Part shown: positions 14,401-26,400 of the stretch, one piece after another
How the letters are laid out: every line of letters begins with the position of its first letter
How positions within the stretch are numbered: position 1 is the first letter of the stretch
Assembly: GCA_023362775.1 (NCBI GenBank)
Contig: JALMGJ010000017.1
Span: 22,599,001-22,663,000 of the forward strand
Source of the DNA: Charina bottae
Lineage: Eukaryota > Chordata > Lepidosauria > Squamata > Charinaidae
Reading direction: 5' to 3'
DNA: 64,000 bases
Program-made: the position numbers and the translations under genes
Notes under the pieces: generated by a model
Database searches by the model: none
Told to the model about the DNA's origin: nothing
The model's input: the letters and a program-made list of their open reading frames with translations, nothing else

Positions 14401-17400
14401 GGAGGGTTGCTCCACTAAATGGAGACTGATCCTCTCTCTACTGAGAACGCTGGGAATGGTTCATCCTATCCTAGAGCAGATAGTTCTAAAATTCTGGCTG
14501 ATTTTACTGCAATTTGGCCATCCCATCTATTTCTGCAGCACTGTGATAAAAAGAAGCCAGCAAGGCAGTCATGATAATTTCCTACTACTTCCTTCAGAAC
14601 TCTTGAAATGTTCCAAATTTGGCTCCAACAGAACATGGACCTTTGAGCTGTTTCAAGTTCTTTTCCATCAGAACATAGGCAGCACAGAACGTTTCAAGCA
14701 GGTCTTTGCTTCAAGTTTGAAGCAAAACATATTTTCCAACGTGGACATGATCCTAATGCCTTTCTTTTTTTAAAGAAAAACTGTGCATACAAAACCTCGC
14801 ACAACTGGGCTGATTTTCATATTTGAGAAGATTAAGTACAAGGCTAAAGACACCCATTTTGTCCCACTAAACCCCCAAATCTGAAAAAAAATCTCTCTAA
14901 AGAAACAAGACTAAAGGTTTTAATGCTGCTACTATGGTAATCAACAGCCACAACTGGCAGATATAATGTGGTCATCAGGTTGATAAAAGTTGCCCTTCCC
15001 AACATATAATTATGTGTTGTTGTTTTAAAATTAATGAAATAAAAACATCAAAAATCAGTGCCAAAGATATTATTCTCTAGAAGAATCATTATTCCTTCAA
15101 TTGAAAATCCTCAACATAAAGGGGGTTTCTTACTTTGCAGAGCATGTAGAGGTTATGAATGTCTGTGTTATCAAAAACAGAAAAACATAAAATCTTATTT
15201 GCATAGCTTTCATTCTATCCCCCAGCCCTATACAAGCAGAGCATCCTCCCTCCCTCTTCATTTTGAAGACATAACCATACAAAAAAGCTTCCAAAAAAAC
15301 AATTGGTTCCCTCTATTGTATGAGAACTCCCTCTCATCTACTTAAAATTATTTGCAAAAATAGTATGATTTTCTGATATTTTCCCCAAAGATAGCCACTG
15401 AGTACTCCTTTGGATTCCCTACATTAGATTGATTGATTGATAGATAGATTGATTGACTGACTGACTGACTGACTGACTGACTGACTGACGCACTCACTCA
15501 CTCACTCACTCACTCACTCAAATTTATATAACTGCTCATCTCAGAGAAAGCAACTCTGGGCGGCTTACAACAATCGGATAAAAACAGTGCATACATAACA
15601 AGCAATATAAAAACATCCAAGGCAATATTAAAAAAAACAAATATAATAAAAACAAATATACAAACCCTAGGCAAGAGAGAATAAAGATAGCTACTCAACA
15701 ATGGAGCCATCTAAGAATGTCTCCGCTTCCCTGGGAGCCCCAAACCTGGTGACATAACCAGGTCTTGAGGGACTTCTGGAAGGTCAAAACAGATGGAGAT
15801 AATCTAGTATTGGGGGGAAGAATGTTCCACAAGGTGGGCACCACAGCAGAGGCCCAATGCCTGGGACCCACCAAGTGTACATCCCTAGCTGATGGTACCC
15901 TCAACATGTCTTCTCTGCTAGATCTGATGGGGCAGGTTGATGTAATCTGGGAGATGCGGTCCCTCAAATAACCCGGTCCTATGCTATGAAGGGCTTTCAA
16001 GATTAAAACCAGCACCTTGAACTGGACCCAGAAGCAAACTGGCAGATACTGGTTTTGCCATCCAACAGATTGAAAGTTTTAGGAAACCTGAATTCCCAAA
16101 TGTTCTAAATGAAGCTCATATAGCTGCAGTATCATTTCTTAGGGCATATGCCTCCCAGTTCGTAAACCTTTTTAAAGACTTTCAATATTGAAGCCTTTGG
16201 GGAGGCAATTGCTCTGGACCCTGTACTTGGAGAGGGTCCTATCCAAATCATGTTTATCTATTTGAAATGATCAGATCGAAAGTATCCAATCGAAAAGTAT
16301 CCCTCCACTTTTCAATCAAGGCAGTAAAACTGACCTTAGGAGGCTTCACCATTTTGGCCTTTCCCCATTCAATCCCATTTACTGGACCACTAATTGTAAT
16401 GAATGAGAAACAATGGAGAAAAAAGTGCATTTACATTATATTTAGAGAGTGGGTAGGGCACTGAATGAGCTGTCTGCCTTGACGTCTCCCTTGTTCACCA
16501 TAGATGGTTTCTTGAAAAGTTGTTCTGCTTTCTAAGGAGACATACTTACTTGTATCATAATGATTGGTACTTGGCTTTTACAGTATTTACATGTTGTTTC
16601 CCGATAGTTACAGTTTTTTTCTACATGATCTGGCAAGTCTTTTCTCAGTATTTTTTCTTTACAATCAGTACGAGGACATGGAAGTTCTTCAAAGAGACAC
16701 TCATTCCTCAGATGTGTCTGAAACCAACATGCACCAGGTTACAAATACACTGAAGATAGTACATTTATTTTATTTATCAATTTAAAGATAATAAATCTTG
16801 TTAAACATATTTAGTGACTGAAAGAAATTCAAAATATTCTTCTCCCTTGTTTCTGCTTGGGCATATAAGTTAATATTATATTAACAACTCAGAAAAAAAC
16901 TCAAATACCTGGTTGCCAATAAATTTGAGATTGCCATCCAGAAGTTTCAAACATCTGAATCTTCTTGTGGGAACAGTGGTAAAATATGATTCTAACTTTT
17001 AAAACGTTGACAAAGGTACCTACCAAAGTATATTTGGGGGTGGAGTTCATGCTTAAGAATTTAGTATCCAACAATAGTAGATTTCACTGTGTTTTGAGTA
17101 TATTTTTTTCTTGCCAATCTATTATTTTTACATACATGATCATGAAGTTAAATCAATTAGCATTTGGTAAATACTATCAGCTACCCAATCATTCCAGACA
17201 AATAGTTTTAGTTTTCCTTGGCTTGGTAGATTTAAACAGAGAGGTCAGAATTTGCACAAATTCACTCATAAGTCTATTCTATCCACTGTTGCAGTATCTG
17301 CATAAAAAAAAACTCTCAACAAAAGCTCATGCATTAAATTAATGCACTTCAAAATATGTTTTATCTGAAAACATGAATATCTAAATGTCTTTGAGCGAGC

Positions 17401-20400
17401 TTTTGGAGCAACATTTGGAGAAATGCAAAATTTGACTTTGTATTTCTCATCTTCACACTAACCTTCAAGTGCAGAGTATATACTGTATGTGTATACAGTT
17501 ATATATGAGGCGGCTTTCTCCCCACAGATGCCTGTATTGTAATATGAACAGATATCCTGTAGGGGCTGATGATATTTGAGCAATTTTGGCAAGGCTTATC
17601 TGGAGTGCTTGAATGGTGAGTACTCTTTATTACTGCATGCTTGAATATTACTATAGTCTAGAGTAGTGTTTCCCAAAGCGTGGCCTGGTACCAGCTTCGT
17701 TAAAAAAAAAAGTAGTATTAGTCCTTAGGAAATATACAAATAGTCACTCTCTTTCCCCTCCAACCAAATCACTGTAGTCACAATCTCACCTGCATTCTGG
17801 TCAGAGGGGAAGAGCAGAGCTTTCCTCTGAAGCCTTCAATCAGAGCACTGACAATTGCATAACCTAAATTTTAAATATCTTACTTTACCTATGTGTATGA
17901 ACCATCTACCATTTTGCACATACATAAAGTAACAATAACAATAATCCACAAAAAAAAAAAAAGGTACTGAAATGACACACATTCCAGAGCTATATAAAGT
18001 TTAGAAACCTTGGTCTGGAGGCTTAACCCACTTCATACATTACAATCTTTGATGTCTTTTGTTGTTGTTGCTGTTAAAACAATGAGTAACTTAGGTTTAG
18101 TTAACACAACAAATCATATAATCCACCATTCAGTGATGAAGGGGGAAGGGAGAGAAAGAACATATTGGAAGGTTTTCAGCTACTTACCAGCAACTGTCCT
18201 AAAGTTAATTGATCTCGGCAACCTTTATTTTCATTTCTGCAGAATATCTGAAGGGCAAGAAGCTCCCTTCGACAGCAATTATCCTTAAATATCTAGAATT
18301 AGAGACATTTAATATAGTTTTAATTTTAGTGATGGTCTAAAAGTTTATTACTTTGGCACTGATCTGCTTGATGCAAATAGCTACATTCTGGTAAATGGCT
18401 CAATAAACCCTTCTCTGAGAACTAAATAAAATATACATATATTCACATGAAATATGAGAAACTATTTTAGAACATTTTTTTAAGAACAGTTTTGAAGGCA
18501 ATTGCTATAACTGCTACAAACTGACAACACAAGAACCTCTTCATTTCTGTTTGCACAGCAAGATGTATTCATGTAAAGACTGATTTAGTTTGAAAAAGGG
18601 ATTGTATAGATCCTGTTGTGTATACAGGACTTGCTCTGATCAATTTTTTTTATTGGCAGTGTCTAAAAGTGCAAGAAAATTATACATAAGAATAGTTCAT
18701 TTTGTAATAAAATGGGGAGCTATATTTTTTGGGCTAGTCCAAAATATCAAAAGGTGAGAAAATGAACAGATATCCCATTTTAACCATACAAAATTGCAGT
18801 TACGTATTTTTTACACATTACATTTAAGATCTGTGGGTACAGATTTGCCTTTAAAGAAAAGATTTGCAGTCCAAAGAAACCTTCAGCTACCTTTAGGACT
18901 ATCTATGTACTTCCAACTTTTATTAATATCAACTATAATTTAGCTGAACCCCAATTTAGTAGAAATTGGAAATACCACCTCTCCTACCTGCTTGTGGCCC
19001 ATCAGGGAGAAGCTTCAAAAGTGACACATTTTACAACTCTAGTATTTTTGCCCCCACTCAAGGATTAACTGCCAGACCATACACTATTTATATATCTGCA
19101 GATTGATTTTGAATGGCTCCAACAGTTATCTGTTCATAGCTGCCACTCACACAACAGAGGCAAGGTATATTTCCCAGGACCATCTGCCCTCTTTTGATTG
19201 GAACACACATGGACACAAAACTTATAACCTGATTTTAGAATATCTATACAAAAGCAGACCTTGTGCCAATGCCTTCCTGGTTTTAAAGTAGGTTTTATGA
19301 GGCAATAAAAAAATCTATAAAGAGTAATAAGGATCTGCCACAAGTGACTAAGGAGCAGAGAAATGGAGTAAGATAACAAGAGTGTGCAGTAAACAACATT
19401 CTAAATGATGAATGCTACACGACCAGCTCAATTCCAAGTCCAGCTTTAAAAAGTATATAAAGGAAGAGATCAAGCAGATAAAATCTTTATTAATATCCAT
19501 AGAAGAGCAGTTCAGGTCTATCTTCAGGCACAGAAGTAGTATCATAACCTCTAAAGCACCCAATTCGTTTGTTATACAGTAGTAGAACATTAGCATTTGC
19601 ATTTGATTTTTCAGCAAAGAAACATAGGCTAAATGGTTTTTTACTTTCATAGTTGCTAGAATCTGATTTTAACTCTTCTTTAAAATGAAAAAGACCTACA
19701 CATCTTCCAGTAGCACAAAATGCAATTGGCCATGTCTGCTCAATGGAACCTCCAAATCACTTTGGCAAGATGGGCAGTGAAGAAATGTGAGAAATAAATA
19801 AACAAACAAACAAACAAACAAATAAATAAATAAATAAATAAAATCATCTTCTGAATATCAGCTGGAGGACATCACAGGAAAGATATAATACCTTTGGTTC
19901 TGTCAGTGAGCTTTCTGGTAGTATTTGGCTGGCCAATATTTTGACCAGGGCGGCGTAGTTTTGTGCTGGTTCACCTCCTTTCTCGGAGGCCGCTCCCAGT
20001 CGGTGGTGATATGAGAGAAGAGATCTGAGCAGCGATCCCTCGTTTGTGGGGTGCTGCAGGGTTCGGTTCTCTCTCCTCTCCTATTTAACATCTACATGAA
20101 ACCATTAGGTGAGATCATCCGTCATCATGGGATGAGGTATCATCAATATGCTGATGATACTCAATTGTATATCTCCATCCCAGGTGAAGTAAGTGATGCG
20201 GTCACCACCCTATCTCAGTGCCTGGGGGCTGTGGGGGCCTGGACGGGGAACAACAGGCTTCAGCTGAACCCTGCAAGACTGAGTGGCTGTGGATTGATGG
20301 CCTCTCGGTTTCCAGGAAGTTGTCATCTTTGGTTCTGGATGGGGTAGCACTCCCCATTCGGAACCGGTGTGGAACTTGGGGGTCCTCCTGGACTCACGAC

Positions 20401-23400
20401 TCCTGCTCGAAGAGCAGGTGGCAGTTGTGGCTAGGAGGACCTTTGCACAGCTTTGGCTTGTGTGCCAGTTATGCCCATTCCTGGACTGCGATGCCCTCCG
20501 AACGGTCACTCATGCCTTTGTTATCTCTCATATAGACTACTGCAATGTGCTCTACATGGGGCTACCCTTGAAGAATATCCGGAAGCTACAGCTGGTACAG
20601 AATGCAGCCGCGTGGGCAATTTTGGGTGCACCAAGATCAGCACACATAACACCTTTGCTCCGCGAGCTGCACTGGGTGCCGGTTTGCTTCTTGGTCCAAT
20701 TCAAGGTGTTGGTTATTACCTTTAAAGCCCTACATGGCATGGGACCAGGATACCTGATGGACTGTCTTATCCCCATAACATCGACTCGCCCCACCCGATC
20801 ATGCAGAGAAGGCTTGCTACAGACCCCATCAATAAAAGAATTCCATCTAATGGGGTCCAGGAGGCGGGTCTTCTCTGCAACGGCGCCCGCCCTTTGGAAT
20901 ATCTTGCCCCCAGAGTTGAGGCGGGTTTCCTCCCTCAATCTGAAAACCTGGTTCTGCCACCTAGCGTGGGAAGGAAAAGGTAACAGCTCCTCCTGGGGGT
21001 GGTTAGTATCATAATACCCTCCCTATTGTTTGAGATTAATTCGCCAGATTGGATTTTATATTTATATTTATATTCATTATGTCATATTCTATATTGTATT
21101 TTAATCTTCTTTTTATTATAAACCGCCCAGAGTCCCCCGTTGGGGGAGATGGGTGGTCACATAAATTTAAATAATAAAAATAATAATAAAAAAATAATAT
21201 TGCAAAGAGCAAACTGAACTGCAGCCATCCCCAATCTGTTGTCCTCCAAATGTGTGAAGTGTGCAATTTGGGCCACATTTGTCTTTGGCTACCTGCATGT
21301 GTGTGCACATGAAGAACGGTTAGGCAAGATTCCTGTTAAAAACAAACAGAATGAGAAGTAGAAATAATGATGAAATTAAGAAAAAAGCATTGTTAGCATT
21401 TGTTCTTGGTGGTATGGGGATACCAAATCATCTTGTCTGCCTCCTGAGGAATTTGTATAATGACCAAGAAGCAACGGTAAGAACAGAGCACGGAACAACG
21501 GACTGGTTTAAGATTGGGAAAGGAGTACGGCAGGGCTGTATACTCTCACCCTACCTATTCAACCTGTACGCAGAACACATCATGCGGCGTGCTGGGCTTG
21601 AGGAATCCAAGGCTGGAGTTAAAATCGCTGGAAGAAACATTAACAATCTCAGATATGCAGATGATACCACTTTGATGGCTGAAAGCAAGGAGGAGCTGAG
21701 GAGCCTTATGATGAAGGTGAAAGAAGAAAGTGCAAACGCTGGGTTGCAGTTAAACTTCAAAAAAACCAAGATTATGGCAACCAGCTTGATTGATAACTGG
21801 CAAATAGAGGGAGAAAAAGTGGAGGCAGTGACAGACTTTGTATTTCTAGGCGCAAAGATTACTGCAGCCAGGAAATCAGAAGACGTCTACTTCTTGGGAG
21901 GAGAGCAATGACAAATCTTGATAAAATAGTTAAGAGCAGAGACATCACACTGACAACAAAGGTCCACATAGTTAAAACAATAGTATTCCCCATAGTAACC
22001 TATGGCTGTGAGAGCTGGAGCATAAGGAAGGCTGAGCGAAGGAAGATAGATGCTTTTGAACTGTGGTGTTGGAGGAAAATTCTGAGAGTGCCTTGGACTG
22101 CAAGAAGATCAAACCAGTCCATACTCCAGGAGATAAAGCCAGACTGCTCACTTGAGGGAATGATATTAAAGGCAAGACTGAAGTACTTTGGCCACATAAT
22201 GAGAAGACAGGATGCCCTGGAGAAGATGCTGATGCTAGGGAAAGTGGAAGGCAAAAGGAAGAGGGGCCAACCAAGGGCAAGATGGATGGATGATATTCTG
22301 AAGGTGACAGACTCAACCGTGGGCGAGTTGGGGGTGGCGACAGCCGACAGCCCACAGGAAGCTCTGGCATGGGCTGGTCCATGAAGTCACGAAGAGTCGG
22401 AAGTGACTGAACAACTAAACAACAAAGCATTCTGAACCAAGCATGAATATAAGTCCAAAATAGACTTAGCACAGTTAATGTATAGTCGAAGGCTTTCTCG
22501 GCCGGAATCCGATGGTTGTTGTGGGTTTTCCGGGCTGTGTGGCCGTGTTCTGTTAGTTTTGGTTCCTAATGTTTCGCCAGATGCTGTGGCTGGCATCTTC
22601 AGAGGACAGGAGCACAGCTAGAAGATTCTCTCTGTGCCCAAGTGGAGGGTGTGTCTTCCTGCTGGTGTTTATATCAGCTGAGAGGGTGTGTTTCTTCTGT
22701 GGGTCATTTACAAGAGATTAGGAGAGGGTTTATTGTGGTGATTAGGGGGTGTGGTGCTGTTGTGTGTGGGATTAGCACATCTATTGTGTGAGTTGTTTGC
22801 ATATTTCTGTGATTGAGTAGAGTTCATTGACCTTTTGCAAGCTGTGTTTTTCAGGACTGGCAGCCAGGTTTTGCTGATCTTTAAGCTTTCTTCTTTTTTA
22901 TTGAAACTGTGTTGATGTTTATGTATTTCAATGGCTTCCCTGTATAGTCTAACATAGTAGCTGTTGGTGTTGTCCAGTATTTCTGTGTTTTCAAATAAGA
23001 TTTGGTGACCAGTTTGTTTGAGAACATGTTCAGCTATTGCAGATTTTTCAGGTTGCTGTAGTCTGCAGTGTCTTTCATGTTCTTTTATCCTGGTGTGGAT
23101 GCTGCGTTTTGTGGTCCCAATGTATACTTGTCCACAGCTGCAGGGTATGCAGTAAACTCCTGCAGCGGTGAGGGGGGTCCCTTTTGTCTTTTGCTGATTT
23201 TAACATTTGTTGTATTTTTCTGGTGGGTTTGAAGACTTTTTGGAGGTTATGTTTTTTCATTAGTTTTTCCATGCGGTCCGTGACTCCTTTAATGTAGGGC
23301 AGAAATATTTTGCTTGTGGGGGGCTGTTTTTCTTCAGTTGAGTGCTGTTTTTTTGGTTTGACAGCTCTCCTGATTTCATTCTTGGAGTAGCCATTCGCCT

Positions 23401-26400
23401 GTAGGGACCAATCCAAATGGTTGAGTTCAGAATTGAGAAATTGAGCTTCACAGTTCTGATTTGCGCGATCCACTAGTGTTTTGATGATGCCTCTTTTTTG
23501 TCGTGGGTGGTGATTGGAATTTTTGTGTAGATATCGGTCTGTGTGGGTGGGTTTTCTGTAGATTTTGTGTCCTAATTGCAGGTCCGGTTTGCATATGACC
23601 ATGACATCTAAAAATGGTAGTTCGCCTTCCATTTCTTTTTCCATGGTGAATTGTATATTCGGGTGGATGCTGTTGAGGTGGTTCAAGAATTTCTCTAATT
23701 CTTCTTCCCCATGACTCCAAATTGTGAAGGTGTCATCCACGAACCAGTACCAGACTGTTGGTGTGAGGGGTGCCGATTCTAAAGCCTGTTTTTCAAAATG
23801 TTCCATGTAGAAGTTCGCTATAACCGGGCTGAGGGGGCTTCCCATGGCGACTCCATCTATTTGTTCGTAGAAATCCTTATCCCATTGAAAGTAGCTGGTC
23901 GTCAGGCAATGTTGGAATAGCGCCGTGATGTCTTTTGGGAAGATCTGTTCGATGAGTGCCATGGTGTCCTTTATTGGAACCTTGGTGAACAGGGAGATCA
24001 CATCAAAGCTGATTAATTTGTCTGTGGGGTTAAGTTTATGGGTGCCGATTTTGTTTATGAAGTGTCTTGAGTCTTTTATGTGGGATGAAGTCTGTCCACA
24101 GTGGGTCTGTAGAAGAGTAGCCAAATGTTTTGATAATTCGTATGTTGGAGAGCCGATGGCATTTACGATGGGTCTGAGTGGGATTGCATCTTTGTGGATT
24201 TTGGGGAGGCCATATAGTCTTGGTGATAGAGCTTCTGTTTTGCAGGTACGTTGAAGTACGTTGAGGGGGAGGGAGGAGTTCTTGATCAGTGTGTTTGTTT
24301 GTTTCGTGATTTTGCTGGTTGGGTCCCTTCTTAGTTTTCTGTATGTGGTGGGGTCTAGAAGTTCTCTAATTTTATCCTTGTACTCATTTGTTTTCATAAT
24401 TATCGTGGCATTGCCTTTGTCCGCTGGTAGGATGGTGATGTCAGGATCTCGATTGAGGGTCTCGATGGCATTTCTCTCCTTCTTCGTTATGTTGCTTGTG
24501 GGTGGCTTGGCTTTCCGTAGGATCCTTGCCATTTCTCCTCTTATTTCTTCTGCTTCCTCTTCTGGAAGATGGTGAATGGCTGATTCTACATTGGCAATGA
24601 TATCTTCTACAGGAATTCTGGTGGGTGTGACTGCAAAGTTTCCTCCCTTGGCTAAGATGAAGGTTTCCTCAGGGGAGAGTTGGCGTTCAGTCAAATTTAT
24701 GACGATGCGTGAGGTCTCTAGTGCCAGTTTTGGTTGCCTTTTTTGGTATTTGTCGAATTTTTGCTTTTGTCTGGCTGTGTGGTCCGCAATGTCCTTTTCC
24801 ATTTTTCTGTAGGTGAGAGCATCAATTTTGTCCCAATCTTCGTTTTTCATTTTTTGGCTGAGGTTGATGTGCACTGATAGCAGTTCCTTGTCTGTGGTGG
24901 CCAGTTTTCTGCGTGTTGTGTGAATTCTTTTGCGGAGGAGGGCTTGTTCCAGTCGGTCGTAAATGCAGCTGGCTTGTGGAGATTTGAAAGTCCTTTTTGT
25001 TTTGAGGAAGGCTGGAATGGTCTTAGTGTCTCTGCATCGTAGTAGAAAAGTTAGGGAGCATAGTAGTTGTGCTTTCTTGCTTCTGAGTGATTCTAGTCTT
25101 CGGGTTTGTCGGAACGTTAGGAACCAAAACTGCCAGGACACAGCCACACAGCCCGGAAAACCCACAACAACCATTAGCAGAGTTAATTTCCCCCTCAAAA
25201 ACCAGAATCTTCCAGTCGCTCATGTTAACTGCAGCCTCTGGACATCAAAACGTTGCCCACCCCAGTAGTACTTCGATGGGGTTGTTGTTTGCTGCTTACT
25301 ACCAAGGAGAGTACAACACCCCCACCAACACAGGCAGGACATGCCAGGGTATATAAACAGAGAGCAAGTTCCACTCCCTTTTCGCACTGAAGATGTTGCC
25401 TAGCCTGGCAATGAAACGTCTGCAAGAAAACAACAAGGCTCAGAGAGACTCCACAGTTCAACCCTGAGCTACAAATATTCTCTTCAATTGTTCATGTACT
25501 ATTTGTTTTAAAAATAATTCTGTAACCACCCTTGTTATTATCTATTTGTGTTAACCACTGTAAAAATAAAATGGCGAGTACTATCTCCAGGCCATTGAAT
25601 GGATTAAGCTTTAGGGAAAGCCTAGGGGAAAAACCAAAAGAATTCAATCTCTCAGATCTTCTGTTCATTCAAGGACTGCATTCATGAAAACTCTGGAGCA
25701 AGAAAGGTAAGGATTCATTTACATAGCACAAAGCCCTTTTCTAGTTTGAGCGATATATAGTAAAATGGATTTTCAAAGTACAACCAACAGAAAGATTGTT
25801 AGTAGTAGTAATAGTAACAGCAGCAGTGCAAAATTGCAAGATTATGGGGGGAAACTATACCTTATCTTTCACTATTGTTTCTTGACATGCTGTACATTTT
25901 GGACTTGTGGAACTAGAAGAGAAAAAAAAGACTTGATTTTAGACCATAAACTGTTTGTAGAGGTATACCAAGATAAAGATAGACAGATCAGAAAATGCAA
26001 ATAAGAAATGATGTAGAGTTGAGTGCATTAATATTAACAACCTTCAGGTGCATGTTGACAGAGAGACCAAAGCAGACAGACACAAAGCAGAGAGAGACTA
26101 GACTGGAGCAATATTACTGTGAATGTACATTTTGATTTATGCAATTCAGGGTACATTTCTATAAACAAAACTGCATCATTGTTCTTGTGTGCCTGCACAT
26201 TCTTTACCAACAATGTAAATCACAGGTACTCTTTGTGACACCTATGGGAGCCCATAAAGCTAAAGGTAAAGGTAAAGGTTTTCCCTGCACAGTCGTGTTT
26301 GACTCTAAGGGGTGGTGCTCATTTCCATTTCTTAGCCGAAGAGCCAGCGCTGTCCGAAGACGCTTCCGCGGTCATGTGGCTGGCATGACAAGCGCGGAAC

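Larger units (their letters stand above)
13988..16549 (-). other. TRAF3 intron 4
   Basis: Intron with a CR1 fragment and its tail microsatellite at 15425-16060. The 143-codon open frame at 14342-14773 has no recognisable domain and is taken as chance. Confidence 0.75.
22481..25173 (-). mobile_element. Penelope-like retroelement
   Basis: This unit encodes a Penelope-type reverse transcriptase and a GIY-YIG endonuclease on the minus strand. Its ends carry a 57-base inverted repeat (22513-22569 and 25117-25173), typical of Penelope terminal-repeat structure. The flanks TTAGCACAGTTAATG (22466-22480) and TTAGCAGAGTTAATT (25174-25188) agree in 13 of 15 bases and look like an aged target-site duplication. 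It sits 52 bases from the end of the BovB copy. Confidence 0.93.
18293..25860 (-). other. TRAF3 intron 2
   Basis: A 7.6-kb intron. From 18293 to about 19790 nothing is recognised. The rest is almost wholly CR1 (19905-21190), BovB (21402-22428), Penelope (22481-25173) and a possible further Penelope piece. Confidence 0.8.

Noticed and set aside
14342..14773. 143-codon open frame in TRAF3 intron 4
   Set aside because: Antisense to TRAF3, no recognisable motif, no conserved-looking composition. One frame of this length is expected by chance in 64 kb.
15425..15520. CRISPR-like array
   Set aside because: A simple tetranucleotide microsatellite without spacers, in a eukaryotic genome.
20210..20535. 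Opposite-strand frames over the CR1 LINE
   Set aside because: Shadows of the plus-strand RT reading, which carries the YADD and downstream motifs.
23925..24812. Plus-strand frames of 78-109 codons over the Penelope RT
   Set aside because: Antisense shadows of the 707-codon RT frame.
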